Assembly (NCBI RefSeq): GCF_006569185.2
Contig: NZ_VIGC02000007.1
Coordinates: 62,001-126,000 of the forward strand
Source of the DNA: Litorilinea aerophila
GTDB lineage: Bacteria > Chloroflexota > Anaerolineae > Caldilineales > Caldilineaceae
DNA length: 64,000 nt
Reading direction: 5' to 3'
Position 1 is the stretch's first letter, and each line of letters starts with the position of its first letter. The translations under genes and the position numbers were made by a program. Below are positions 34,654-43,793 of this stretch, piece after piece. The notes beneath the pieces are model-generated. The model did not search any database, was not told the origin of the DNA, and saw only the letters and a program-made list of their open reading frames with translations.

Positions 34654-36633
34654 ATGTTTAAATCGAAATTGACGCATATCGTCGGCGTCTTCCTGATTGC
34701 GGCTCTGCTGCTGGGGGCCCTGCCCCTGGGGTCGGCGGCGACGGTCCAAGGGGCACCCGTTGCCCAGGTGCGTTCCCAGCAGGTGGGCGGCACCATCCCC
34801 GGCGGCCAGTTCGCCAAGATCTGGCTGGGGCTGACCCCGACCACCCAAGGTGCCACCGTGACGGTCATCAGCGAGTGGGACCGCAACAATCCCGGCTCCC
34901 AGGGCCTGGGCTTCTACATCCTGGATCAGGACGGCCTGAACCAGGTCCTCTCTGGTAGCGCCAGGCTGCAGGACGTGAACCTGGCCGCCGGCTCTCAGTT
35001 CGGCGTGGATGCCCCGGCCAACCAGCTGGGCGCGCAGTTCCAGGCCACGGGCAGCTCCTACACCATCGTGGTCTACAACGACTCCAATAGCGATGCCAAC
35101 TTTACCCTGACGGCCACCAACGCCGTCATCACCGACGACTCCGACCAGGTGCAGGATCTGTCGGCCCCCACCCCCGCCGCCACCGAGGAAGCGGAAGCCG
35201 AGGAGGCAGCGACGGCCGAGGCCACCCCTGCCCCTGCGACGGCCACCCCTGTTCCTGCGGCCACGGCTGTGACCACGGCCACCGCCACGGCTACCCCGGT
35301 GGCCGCCGTGAGCAGCACGCCCGGCGTGGTGCGGGCCACCCAGCTGCGGGGTGAGCTGCCCAACCAGAACGACCAGCACTACCTGGGGCTGGAACCCAGC
35401 GAACGGGATGGTAACATCACCCTGCTGCTCAGCTTTGAGCCCCAGGACAGCAGCGAGCTGGCCCGGCGCCTGAACTTCTGGGTGCTGGACCAGAATGGCC
35501 TCAACCGCTACCTGGATCCCAACGAAAATGTGATCCTGAGCAACGTGGCCATCGCCGCCGGCAGCGCGGACCCGCAGCTGGCCCCCAACCAGCGGCAGGC
35601 CAGCTTCAAGGCCTCTGGCTTTGGCCCCTACACGGTCATCGTCTACAACAACTCCACGGTCCCGGCCACCTACGAGCTTTCCATCGAAGGCGGCGTGCTG
35701 GTGGACGATTCCGGCCAGACCCTGACCGCTCAGCAGGCCCTCACCACGACCACCACCACGGCCCCGGCTGCTGAGGGCACCGCTACGCCCGCTGCCCAGG
35801 CCGCCACGTCCGGCACGGCAGCGACCAGCACCACCGGTACCCGCCAGGGCCAGCCGGGCGGCACCTACACTGTGCAGGCCGGCGACACCCTGAGCCTCAT
35901 CGCCCGGGACATCTACGGCGATGTGAACCTGTGGGATGAGCTGTGCAGCTTCAACCAGCTCGCCGACTGCAACCGGATTGAGGTGGGCGACGTGATCCAG
36001 CTGCCCACCCGGGATCAACTTGCCTCTGGCGCGCAGGCGGCGCCCGCTGCCACCGCCACGCCGGCGCCTGCCGTCCAGGCCACGCCGACGGCCACCCCTG
36101 CCGCGACCACGGCTGTGACCAGCACCACGGCCATCACCGCCACGGAGAGCATGACCGAAACCGGCGCGGTGACCACCACCACGACGGCCACCACGACCAC
36201 GAGCGCGGCCCCGTCGGCCAGCCTGAACATTGTGGATACCCTGGTGGCTTCGGGTGGCTTCACCACCCTGGTGGAGGCGCTCCAGGCGGCTGGCTTGGAT
36301 GCAGCCCTGGAGGGCGCAGGTCCGTTCACCGTCTTCGCCCCCACCGATGCCGCCTTTGCCGCCCTGCCTGCCGGCGCCATGGATCAGTTGCTGGCCAATC
36401 CCACGGGCCAGTTGACCCAAATCCTGCTCTTCCACATCCTGCCCGGGCGGGTGACCTCGGCCGATATCACCAACGGCATGCAGGCCACCACCCAGCAGGG
36501 CAAGCCGGTCAACTTTGAAGTGAGCGGCGACAGCATCAAGATCAACGGCGCCAACCTGGTGGTCAAGGACATCCCCGCCACCAACGGCGTGATCCACGTG
36601 ATCGACGCGGTCATCCTGCCTCCGCCGGACTAA
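34654..36633 (+). CDS. Secreted LysM and fasciclin (FAS1) domain protein
   Basis: The 659-residue exported protein has a signal peptide (about 8-32), two related beta-rich modules of about 120 residues (each ending near Y..IVVYND or Y.VIVYNN), and Ala/Thr-rich linkers. A LysM domain lies at about 408-455 ([20 protein letters not shown], then [10 protein letters not shown]), and a complete C-terminal FAS1 domain at about 528-655 ([36 protein letters not shown]). LysM binds peptidoglycan and FAS1 mediates adhesion, so a wall-attached adhesive surface protein is likely (inference). GGAGG precedes the ATG at 34654. A strong terminator follows at 36678. Confidence 0.87.
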   Translation: MFKSKLTHIVGVFLIAALLLGALPLGSAATVQGAPVAQVRSQQVGGTIPGGQFAKIWLGLTPTTQGATVTVISEWDRNNPGSQGLGFYILDQDGLNQVLSGSARLQDVNLAAGSQFGVDAPANQLGAQFQATGSSYTIVVYNDSNSDANFTLTATNAVITDDSDQVQDLSAPTPAATEEAEAEEAATAEATPAPATATPVPAATAVTTATATATPVAAVSSTPGVVRATQLRGELPNQNDQHYLGLEPSERDGNITLLLSFEPQDSSELARRLNFWVLDQNGLNRYLDPNENVILSNVAIAAGSADPQLAPNQRQASFKASGFGPYTVIVYNNSTVPATYELSIEGGVLVDDSGQTLTAQQALTTTTTTAPAAEGTATPAAQAATSGTAATSTTGTRQGQPGGTYTVQAGDTLSLIARDIYGDVNLWDELCSFNQLADCNRIEVGDVIQLPTRDQLASGAQAAPAATATPAPAVQATPTATPAATTAVTSTTAITATESMTETGAVTTTTTATTTTSAAPSASLNIVDTLVASGGFTTLVEALQAAGLDAALEGAGPFTVFAPTDAAFAALPAGAMDQLLANPTGQLTQILLFHILPGRVTSADITNGMQATTQQGKPVNFEVSGDSIKINGANLVVKDIPATNGVIHVIDAVILPPPD

Positions 36634-36677
36634 ACCTGGCCTCCTGAGCGCGATGCCGCTTTTATGCGCATGAACCA

Positions 36678-36720
36678 GGGGCGTTCGACTTCCCGCCGGG
36701 AAGCCGAACGCCCCTTTTTT
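36678..36720 (+). terminator. Rho-independent terminator
   Basis: GGGGCGTTCG pairs with CGAACGCCCC, an inner stem CTTCCC/GGGAAG extends it, and TTTTTT follows directly (36715-36720). It ends the LysM-fasciclin transcript. Confidence 0.9.
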
Positions 36721-36757
36721 GCGCCTTTGCGTTCAAAAATGCCCTTTTGCAGCAGGG
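36715..36757 (+). repeat. Dispersed GCGCCTTTGCGTTCAAAAATG repeat, copy 1
   Basis: The stretch TTTGCGCCTTTGCGTTCAAA followed by AATGCCCTTTTGCAG reappears inverted at 51303-51350 with few differences. It starts inside the T-run of the terminator. Its function is unknown. Confidence 0.6.
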
Positions 36758-36866
36758 GAGTCATACCCTTTTTTCTGTCGCGTTTGCCGGTGTCGCACAG
36801 ATGTGCTACACTGGCGGCCATGAAAACTCGCCGCCTTTCCCCCAGGACGACCACGCGGGTGCAGCC

Positions 36867-39401
36867 ATGAACGATTCTTTCCCTTCCCGGCAGGAAAACC
36901 GCAGCCCGGCGGCCCAAACTGCCGATGTCACCGCCCAGACCGAGCTGGCCTCCTTTGATCTGGCCGCGTTTTTCGGCCCCACGGGCCCCCTGGCCGCCCA
37001 CCTGGAGGGCTATGAGCCCCGTCCCAGTCAACTCCAGATGGCCCAGGCCGTGCAGCGGGCCCTGCTGAATCGGCAACATGCCCTGATCGAAGCCCCCACG
37101 GGCACAGGCAAGTCCCTGGCCTATCTGGTGCCGGCCATCCTCAGCGGACGGACGGTGGTGGTGGCCACGGCCAACAAGTCCCTCCAATACCAGCTGTATA
37201 CCAAGGATTTGCCCCTCCTGGAACAGGTCCTGGAGCGGCCCATCCGGGCGGTGGTGGTCAAAGGCCGCAGCAACTTCGTCTGCAACCTGAAATGGGAAAA
37301 GGAGCAGGCCACCCAGCAATATTTCTCCCTCTATGATCGGGCGGATGAGCAGGTGGCCCAGCTTCGGGCCTGGTTGGAGACCACCGAGACGGGCGATGTG
37401 GACGAGCTGCCTTTCCTCCTCACCGGCGAGTTGAAAAGCCGGGTGGTCAGCTTCCCAGACGACTGCCTCCACAGCGACTGTCGCTACTATCACGACAACT
37501 GCTGGGTCAACTTCATGCGGGACAAGGCCCAGGAGGCCCAGCTCATCATCACCAATCACCACTTGCTCCTCAACGCCCTGGAACTGGGCGCGGCAGGCGA
37601 ACGGATCCTGCCGCCGGCCTCGGTCTACATCATCGACGAGGCGCATCACCTGGAGCAGACGGCCACGGCCGTCTACGAGACCAGCCTCACCGACTACACC
37701 GTGCCCCAGCTACTGAATCGCCACATCTACCGGGAGCATATTGGCGAAGAACGGCTGGACGAGCTCCGATTTTTGAACACCCTGGCCTTCCAGGAGGTGG
37801 CCAACCTGAGCCGGGAGAATGCCTTCCGCATCGAGGGGGAGCTGGAGACATGCCGCCGGCTGGGGCGGGCCCTGCGTGCGTTGGCCCAGGAGATGACCCA
37901 GAAAAACCCCTACGGAGGCGACCAGGACGACCTGGATCGCCCCATGGAAACGTCCGACTCGGCAGGCGCCCGCGGCGTCGGTTCGCCGGACGAGGAGGCT
38001 GAAGCCCGGCGCAGCTACGAGCTGGCCATCACGGCGCTCAACAGCACCGCAGACAAGCTGATCACCGTGGCCGGGGCAGGGCGGGACGACGCCATGGTCC
38101 GGTATGCCGTGCGGGTCTACGATCGCCGCCAGGTCAGCCTGGAGGTCCACGCTGCGCCCATTGACCCGGCCAACCTGCTCAGCCGCTTCCTTTTTCACCC
38201 TGAAGACGAGGAAGGCCAGGCCAGGCGGACCGTCATCTGCACCAGCGCTACCCTGGCCACCAACGGCCACTTCGAACACTTCAAGCGCCGCTGCGGTCTG
38301 CTGACCGTGGGCGAAGAGTGGATCCTCCCCCCGGTCTTCGATTATCCCCGTCGCGCCCTCCTCTATCAACCGGCGTTGCCTTCGTACAACTGGAACCGTG
38401 CGGACGCCTTCTACGACGCGGTCGCGGCGGAGATCGAGCGCCTCCTGGAGGTGAGCCGGGGGCGGGCCCTCTGCCTCTTCACCAGCTGGAGCGGGCTACA
38501 ACAGGTGAGCGCCCGCCTCCAGCGGCTGGACAGCCCCGGGATCTGGCCCATCCGCGCCCAGGGGGATGCCCCGCGAGACGCCCTCCTGGCTTGGTTTCAG
38601 CAGACGCCCCACAGTGTCCTCCTGGCGACCCGCTCCTTCTGGGAAGGGATCGACATTCCCGGCGATGCCCTCAGCCTGGTGGTGCTGGACAAGATGCCCT
38701 TTCCCACGCCGGGAGATCCCCTGCACAGCGCCCGCATGCAGGCCATCGAAGCCAGCGGCTCCAGCAGCTTCAGCGACTACATGCTCCCCCTGATGACGTT
38801 GACGCTGAAGCAGGGCTTCGGCCGCCTGATCCGCCGGGGCGATGACCAGGGGGTGGTGGCCATCCTGGACGAGCGGCTGAGCAGCAAAGGGTACGGGCGT
38901 CAGGCGCTCCAGGACCTTCCGCCGGCCCGCTTCAGCCGCCACTTCCGGGACGTCCACCGCTTTTTCCAGCAGGCCCTGGATTGTCCGGCCGAGTTCGCGC
39001 TGAACGTCTGGGCCCAGAACGACCAGGGTGGGCAGGGCCGCTGGCGCTGGCAGCTGTTGCGACTCCAGGACGGCAAGGCGGACACGGCAGATGGGGTGCT
39101 GCCCGGGGCGTCGGACCGGGTGGCGGGGGAGCTCCACGCCATGGCCCTGGGCCTCCAGGACCTGCGGCGGCGTATCACCCAGGCCGGCCGACGCCCGAGT
39201 CATTTCGCAGTGGAAATTCGCTGTAGCCCGGAGGCCGCCCAGGCACTTCAAGAGTCGGACCGCGCTCCTGCGCCCCTCCGGCGGATGTTGGCCGAAGTCC
39301 AGCGGGAACTGCCCCTGTGGCAGGCAATCCGAACGGTGGCCGTGCCCCGGCAGGAGGACGCCGTCCTGCCGCCGTCCCTTTCACTCGAGGGCGAGCCATG
39401 A
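36867..39401 (+). CDS. dinG: DinG-family ATP-dependent helicase (XPD-like)
   Basis: This superfamily 2 helicase should unwind DNA 5' to 3' during repair or at R-loops. The 844-residue protein has Walker A (EAPTGTGKS), DEAH (IIDEAHHLEQ) and four cysteines suited to a 4Fe-4S cluster (NFVCN and then C-x5-C-x6-C in DDCLHSDCRYYHDNC). Helicase motifs follow at CTSATLATNG, SFWEGIDIPG and QGFGRLIRRGDD. The ATG at 36867 is chosen; the longer frame would start in repeat sequence. The Nudix gene starts inside the stop codon (ATGA), so the two are translationally coupled. Confidence 0.92.
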   Translation: MNDSFPSRQENRSPAAQTADVTAQTELASFDLAAFFGPTGPLAAHLEGYEPRPSQLQMAQAVQRALLNRQHALIEAPTGTGKSLAYLVPAILSGRTVVVATANKSLQYQLYTKDLPLLEQVLERPIRAVVVKGRSNFVCNLKWEKEQATQQYFSLYDRADEQVAQLRAWLETTETGDVDELPFLLTGELKSRVVSFPDDCLHSDCRYYHDNCWVNFMRDKAQEAQLIITNHHLLLNALELGAAGERILPPASVYIIDEAHHLEQTATAVYETSLTDYTVPQLLNRHIYREHIGEERLDELRFLNTLAFQEVANLSRENAFRIEGELETCRRLGRALRALAQEMTQKNPYGGDQDDLDRPMETSDSAGARGVGSPDEEAEARRSYELAITALNSTADKLITVAGAGRDDAMVRYAVRVYDRRQVSLEVHAAPIDPANLLSRFLFHPEDEEGQARRTVICTSATLATNGHFEHFKRRCGLLTVGEEWILPPVFDYPRRALLYQPALPSYNWNRADAFYDAVAAEIERLLEVSRGRALCLFTSWSGLQQVSARLQRLDSPGIWPIRAQGDAPRDALLAWFQQTPHSVLLATRSFWEGIDIPGDALSLVVLDKMPFPTPGDPLHSARMQAIEASGSSSFSDYMLPLMTLTLKQGFGRLIRRGDDQGVVAILDERLSSKGYGRQALQDLPPARFSRHFRDVHRFFQQALDCPAEFALNVWAQNDQGGQGRWRWQLLRLQDGKADTADGVLPGASDRVAGELHAMALGLQDLRRRITQAGRRPSHFAVEIRCSPEAAQALQESDRAPAPLRRMLAEVQRELPLWQAIRTVAVPRQEDAVLPPSLSLEGEP

Positions 39402-40015
39402 ATCCTCGCTGGTTGACCTGGGCCCGGGCTCTGCAGGCCATTGCCCAAAATGGCCTGACGTATGCCCGGGACCCCTTCGATGTGGAGCGCTATCAGGCGG
39501 TCCGGGAAGTCGCGGCGGAGATGTTCGCCTACCATACCGGGGAGCCGGTGGAGCGCCTGCGGGCGCTCTTTGAGCAGGAGGTGGGACACGCCACGCCGAA
39601 GTTAGATGTGCGCGGCGTCGTCTTTCAGGAGGGGCGGGTGCTGCTGGTGCGGGAGCGTTCGGACGGCGGCTGGACCCTGCCGGGCGGCTGGGTGGATATC
39701 CACGAATCCCCGCGCGCGGCGGTGGAACGGGAGGTGCGGGAGGAGTCGGGCTATGAGACCCGGGCCGTGAAGCTGCTGGCCCTCTACGACCGGGATCGCC
39801 ACGGGCATCCGCCCCACCCGTTTCACATTTACAAGCTCTTCTTCCGCTGTGAGATTGTGGGCGGGGCGCCGGCGTCCAGTGTGGAGACCGATGGGGTCGG
39901 TTTCTTTTCCCTGGAGCGTTTACCGCCCCTCTCCCTTTCCCGGGTGACGGCTGCGCAGCTCGAGCGGTTCTTCCAGCATGAGCAGCACCCGGATTGGCCG
40001 ACGGATTTTGATTGA
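39398..40015 (+). CDS. Nudix hydrolase with N-terminal NUDIX-associated domain
   Basis: The 205-residue enzyme should cleave a nucleoside diphosphate linked to another moiety. The first 60 residues form a helical extension known from a Nudix subgroup (PRWLTWARALQAIAQNGLTY). The Nudix box is complete: G-x5-E-x7-REVxEExGY in GGWVDIHESPRAAVEREVRE followed by ESGY. The substrate is unknown; similar proteins act on ADP-ribose or sugar nucleotides. It overlaps dinG by 4 bp. Confidence 0.9.
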   Translation: MNPRWLTWARALQAIAQNGLTYARDPFDVERYQAVREVAAEMFAYHTGEPVERLRALFEQEVGHATPKLDVRGVVFQEGRVLLVRERSDGGWTLPGGWVDIHESPRAAVEREVREESGYETRAVKLLALYDRDRHGHPPHPFHIYKLFFRCEIVGGAPASSVETDGVGFFSLERLPPLSLSRVTAAQLERFFQHEQHPDWPTDFD

Positions 40016-40047
40016 CGCCCCCGTCCCATCACAATCCCCATCACAGG

Positions 40048-40075
40048 CGCAACGGGCGGGCACGGAGGCCCGCCC
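40048..40075. repeat. GC-rich hairpin ending in CCCCTAC
   Basis: GGGCGGGC and GCCCGCCC pair around ACGGAG, followed by CTACG without a T-run. It separates two convergent genes and belongs to the GTAGGGG/CCCCTAC repeat type seen at 7044, 20133 and 21060. Confidence 0.45.
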
Positions 40076-40111
40076 CTACGAAACATGGGTGCTCCGGCCG
40101 GTGGGTGCGGT

Positions 40112-40870
40112 TTAACGGGAGACCATGTCCGGCGGCAGATGTTGGATGCGGTTGATGTAGCGGATGAGCAGGACGCCATCGGGCATGAAATCGATGCGGG
40201 TGATGGCGGTGTTGTAGTGTTGATAGTAGAATTCCCGGGCCGGGATCTGGTTGAACAGAGCCTTGATCAAGCTGTCGATAAAGGTCCCGTGGGAGACCAG
40301 GGCCACGCTTTCTTCCACCTCGTTGTTGCTGAGCTCCTGCGCCCGGCGTCGCAGGTCCCGGGCCACCCGGGTGGCCCGACCATAGCAGGCGGGCATGTCC
40401 TCGTAGCCCTGGAACCACCACCCTTCGTCGGTCACCTCGTCGGGAATGAGGACGTCCGGAAACTGTTCCTGGATCTGGCGACGGTTTAGCCCCGGCGCCA
40501 CTTCGAGACCCTCCCCGGTGCGAGGATTGCCCCGAAACATTCCCCCATGCTCGTGAATATCGATCCAGATCGCCGGCCGCAGCCCCAACGCCTGGCCGAT
40601 AGGGGCAGCTGTCTCCAGGGAACGTAGCATGGCGCTGCAGTAGAGATGGGTGATGCCGTAGCCGCTCCGCTCTGGAGCGGCGCTCTGCTCGCTGGGGCGT
40701 TCCGGGTGTTGGTTGTCCGCCAGGTGTTGGGCTACCATCTGGGCCTGGCGGCGTCCCAGTTCGGTCAGTGGGGGATCGATGTATCGCTGGGCCATGTATT
40801 CATCGTAGCCCAGGTCCAGGGCCAGCCGATTGTTGGCCGATTCGGCATGGCGAATGAGGAAAAGCTTCAT
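40112..40870 (-). CDS. Histidine phosphatase family protein (phosphoglycerate-mutase-like)
   Basis: The 252-residue cytoplasmic protein has the catalytic motif LIRHAESANN (His8), the second half EALE-like acid replaced by HEHGGMFRGN, and the C-terminal catalytic His in VALVSHGTFIDSL. This points to a phosphatase rather than a glycolytic mutase. The substrate is unknown. It is convergent with the Nudix gene, and the gap upstream of it contains MITE-like copy D. Confidence 0.87.
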   Translation of the reverse strand: MKLFLIRHAESANNRLALDLGYDEYMAQRYIDPPLTELGRRQAQMVAQHLADNQHPERPSEQSAAPERSGYGITHLYCSAMLRSLETAAPIGQALGLRPAIWIDIHEHGGMFRGNPRTGEGLEVAPGLNRRQIQEQFPDVLIPDEVTDEGWWFQGYEDMPACYGRATRVARDLRRRAQELSNNEVEESVALVSHGTFIDSLIKALFNQIPAREFYYQHYNTAITRIDFMPDGVLLIRYINRIQHLPPDMVSR

Positions 40871-40934
40871 GGTCGTATGCTACCCTTCCAGGCTGTCGTT
40901 TCCAGGTTGTTGTCATCCATCTGGACCGCTCTCG

Positions 40935-41017
40935 TAAATCCTGGCAGAAATTCGCCGATGATTGCCACCGGCGGTCGTGCCGCCGAACTTCTGCCAGAAC
41001 CGCTCCGCCAGACTGTA
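40935..41017 (+). mobile_element. 83-bp MITE-like element, copy D
   Basis: The element starts TAAATCCTGGCAGAAATTCG and ends CGCCAGACTGTA, 83 bp in all. The right-arm sequence is partly diverged. Flanks CTCG and TCAG do not match, so any duplication has decayed. Confidence 0.75.
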
Positions 41018-41106
41018 TCAGGGCCAAGATACCATGGCTTGAAGGCGAGTCCAAATCGGCCCCTGGACGGCCAGGCGGTTGGCGTTCCCCTGTGATAAAA
41101 TGGTTA

Positions 41107-41176
41107 GCCGCAGAGGGCGCAGCGGAAGTCCAGAGAGAACTCAGAGAAAACCCGGCGTGCTCTGTGCCTCTGCGGT
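41107..41176 (+). repeat. GCAGAGGGCGCAGCGGAAG dispersed repeat, copy 1
   Basis: About 70 bp match, inverted, the stretch 51194-51268 at most positions (shared blocks include GCAGAGGGCGCAGCGGAAGT and CCAGAGAGA, then CTCAGAGAAAA). This kind of GCAGAGG-rich intergenic repeat is known from several bacterial groups. Confidence 0.7.
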
Positions 41177-41222
41177 CTTCTTGCGATAGAGCCAGATATT
41201 GGTTGAAGGAGTAGAGAACGGG

Positions 41223-42089
41223 ATGCCGTACACCACACTGATTTCAACGGAGGAGCTGGCCCGGCACATCGGCGATCCAGACTGGGCCATCGTGGACTGC
41301 CGCTTCTCCCTGCAGGACACCGAGCAGGGGCGGCGGCACTACCTGGCAGCGCATATTCCTGGGGCTGTCTACGCCCATTTGGATGAGGACCTCTCCGGCC
41401 CCATCATTCCAGGCCAGACGGGGCGCCATCCCCTGCCCGCCCAGGCCACTTTCGTCGAAACCCTGTCCCGCTGGGGCATCGACGAGGGGGTGCAGGTGGT
41501 GGCATACGATGACGCCGGCGGCATGGTGGCCAGCCGCCTCTGGTGGATGCTGCGCTGGCTGGGTCACGAGGCAGTGGCAGTCCTGGATGGCGGCTGGCTC
41601 CGCTGGCAGCGGGAAGGCAGACCTGTGGGGCGGGGAAGCGAGTCCCGGCCAGCGCGAACCTTTGTGCCGGCGCCCCGGCCAGAGCTCCTGGCCGATGTCC
41701 ACGAAGTGCTCGCCGCGCTGGAAAATCCCCACGTTCGGCTGTTGGACGCCCGTAGCGCCGACCGCTATCGGGGCGAAAATGAGACCCTGGATGCCCGGGC
41801 CGGCCATATCCCCGGGGCCATCAGCGCCCCCTATGCCGAGAATCTGGACGCCGAGGGCTGTTTCCAGAGCCCGGAGGCGCTGCGGGAGCGATTCACCCGG
41901 TTGCTGGCGGGCACGCCCCCCGAGCAGGCCATCTTTTACTGCGGTTCTGGCGTGAGCGCAGCCCACAACCTGCTGGCCCTGGCCCACGCCGGCCTGGGGG
42001 ACGCCCGCCTGTACGTGGGCTCCTGGAGCGATTGGATCAACGATCCCAACCGGCCCATCGCGACGGGTGAGGAGCCTTCCCAGGCATAA
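41223..42089 (+). CDS. Sulfurtransferase with two rhodanese domains
   Basis: The 288-residue protein is a thiosulfate or 3-mercaptopyruvate sulfurtransferase. The first rhodanese domain (1-140) is inactive in catalysis and contains WAIVDCRFSL and AYDDAGGMVASRLWWML. The second (about 160-285) has the active loop FYCGSGVSA with the persulfide Cys. The CGSGV loop is closer to mercaptopyruvate enzymes (CGTGV/CGSGVTA) than to CRKGVT thiosulfate enzymes. The ATG at 41223 follows GAAGGAG. Upstream lie two dispersed repeats (copy D and 41107-41176). Confidence 0.9.
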   Translation: MPYTTLISTEELARHIGDPDWAIVDCRFSLQDTEQGRRHYLAAHIPGAVYAHLDEDLSGPIIPGQTGRHPLPAQATFVETLSRWGIDEGVQVVAYDDAGGMVASRLWWMLRWLGHEAVAVLDGGWLRWQREGRPVGRGSESRPARTFVPAPRPELLADVHEVLAALENPHVRLLDARSADRYRGENETLDARAGHIPGAISAPYAENLDAEGCFQSPEALRERFTRLLAGTPPEQAIFYCGSGVSAAHNLLALAHAGLGDARLYVGSWSDWINDPNRPIATGEEPSQA

Positions 42090-42206
42090 CGCCCGGCGGG
42101 CCACTTCCGGTATTTGTCGTCGCCGGGGCGTCTACTCTTCGGCTTCGGCCCGGCAAGAGACACATTCGACACACATCCATTGGACAGGTGCATTGGACAG
42201 GTGATC

Positions 42207-42578
42207 ATGGAAAAGCTTTTCGTGGTTCTGGGGGCCCTGTTAGGAGGCCTGGCGGTGGCGCTGGGCGCCTTTGGGGCCCATGGATTGCAGGGACGTCTGA
42301 CCCCGGATCTGTTGCAGGTGTACGAGACAGGGGTACGCTATCATTTTTACCATGCCCTGGCCCTCTTCGCGGTGGTGATGGCCATGGGGCGCTGGCCCAA
42401 TACGGCCTGGCTGGCGGCGGCTGGCTGGCTCTTCGTGGTGGGGATCTTGATCTTTTCGGGAAGCCTCTATGCGCTGGCCCTGTCCGGTGTGCGCTGGCTG
42501 GGAGCCATCACTCCCCTGGGCGGGGTGGCCTTTATTGCGGGCTGGATCTGCCTGGCCTGGGGCGTCTGGCGCGGGTAG
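42207..42578 (+). CDS. DUF423 family small membrane protein (YgdD-like)
   Basis: The 123-residue protein has four membrane segments and the family signature [19 protein letters not shown], followed by [15 protein letters not shown] and [10 protein letters not shown]. The function of DUF423 proteins is not established. The ATG at 42207 sits before the first membrane segment; an in-frame GTG two codons upstream is possible. A longer upstream frame has no support. Confidence 0.87.
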   Translation: MEKLFVVLGALLGGLAVALGAFGAHGLQGRLTPDLLQVYETGVRYHFYHALALFAVVMAMGRWPNTAWLAAAGWLFVVGILIFSGSLYALALSGVRWLGAITPLGGVAFIAGWICLAWGVWRG

Positions 42579-42636
42579 TAGCCGGAGGTATAAAGAGGTA
42601 TGAGGTAGAAAGTCGTCTGAAGCTGGCCTGTTGGCG

Positions 42637-43785
42637 TTAGCCTGGCGTACCTCGATGGGAAGGCGCGAGGGTCAGCTCTGCCAGGGGCAGGTCGAAAAAG
42701 TCGGCCACGGCCTGGGCCAGGCGAGGAATTGCCCCGGAGACATGGCGGGGCAGGGGGTGGAAGGGTTCCACCCGAATGTGGAGGCCGGCGGCCTTTCGGT
42801 CGTAGCGCCAGGTGGCCTGCGCCCGGCCGTGGGCCAGGACGATCCCCTCGATGTGGCCCGCGGGCCGCCAGATTTTCTTGTAGTCCTGGGCCGCGGTGAC
42901 CCAACCCTTGTCCCGGTGGGCCAGCAGCAGGGGATCGAAGCGGTAGAGCATGGCCACGGGCCAGGCTTCCGCTTCCGGCGGTGACGAGGCCAGCGCCTCC
43001 AGGTCCGAGGCCAGGGCCAACAGCTCCGCGCCGCCTACCTGCACCGATGCCAGTTCTGGCTCCAGGGCGTTCAGCCAGCGGCGAGCCTGGCCCATGGGCG
43101 CTCCTCGCCAGTAGGCGAAGTCCTGGGCTGTGGCAGGGCCGTAGGTGGCCAGGTAGCGTCGGGCGATCTCCTGGTTGGCTTCATGCGCGGGGGGCGGATT
43201 CCAGGCCAGGTCTGGCAGCCAGCGTTCCCGGTGGGCGAAGTGTCCCTCGTTGCCCACCCGCCCGGCGTGGCAGGCATGGCCCAGCCGCACCAGGTCGGCA
43301 AAGATGCCGCCCCAGGCGGAATAGAGATCCTCGTGCAGGTCCAGGTCCGCTGCGCGCAGGTCGCTGCGCCCCATACTCTCCCGGCTGCGCAAGAGCCCGG
43401 CCACCTGCTCCACCAGCGTGGCGTAGTCGGTGCCATCGGGTGCGTAGTGGGCCCTGCGGCGTTCCCACCAGGTGCGGTTGATGGAGCGGGCTCCGTGGAG
43501 CAGGGGCCATTCCCGGCTGGGGTAGAGGTGCAGGGTGCCCCGCTGCCCCCAGAGCTTTACCAGGGTGCGGGTATGGTAGAGGCGTTCTTCCAGGGCCGTG
43601 TAGGTCAGCCCCGCTGTCCGATTCCAGAGAGACAGGCCGGCCGCGGAGAGGATTTGGGCCTGGACGCCCACCAGCGCGGAGGCCGCTTCTTCGGGCGAGG
43701 CGTAGGGGTGGACCAGCCCCGACCGCTGGAGTCGAAACCAACGTACCTGTTCGGGGGTCAGTCGCAAAGGGGTGGCGGAAGGCAT
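42637..43785 (-). CDS. Winged-helix (HTH_42) protein of the AlkZ/YcaQ DNA glycosylase superfamily
   Basis: The 382-residue protein belongs to the HTH_42 family, whose studied members (AlkZ, YcaQ/AlkX) remove bulky alkyl lesions and unhook interstrand crosslinks. N-terminal VGVQAQILSAAGLSLWNRT carries the QxQ motif of the AlkZ-like branch rather than the QxD of YcaQ. Further family blocks are KLWGQRGTLHLYPSREW and YLATYGPATAQDFAYW. Glycosylase activity is inference. The ATG at 43785 is 8 bases after the stop of the phosphatidylcholine synthase gene; the two are probably cotranscribed. Confidence 0.82.
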   Translation of the reverse strand: MPSATPLRLTPEQVRWFRLQRSGLVHPYASPEEAASALVGVQAQILSAAGLSLWNRTAGLTYTALEERLYHTRTLVKLWGQRGTLHLYPSREWPLLHGARSINRTWWERRRAHYAPDGTDYATLVEQVAGLLRSRESMGRSDLRAADLDLHEDLYSAWGGIFADLVRLGHACHAGRVGNEGHFAHRERWLPDLAWNPPPAHEANQEIARRYLATYGPATAQDFAYWRGAPMGQARRWLNALEPELASVQVGGAELLALASDLEALASSPPEAEAWPVAMLYRFDPLLLAHRDKGWVTAAQDYKKIWRPAGHIEGIVLAHGRAQATWRYDRKAAGLHIRVEPFHPLPRHVSGAIPRLAQAVADFFDLPLAELTLAPSHRGTPG

Positions 43786-43793
43786 GGACGCCG

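Noticed and set aside
34483-36597. A 704-codon Gly/Arg-rich minus-strand frame
   Set aside because: It is antisense to the LysM-fasciclin gene and reflects its Ala/Thr-rich codons.
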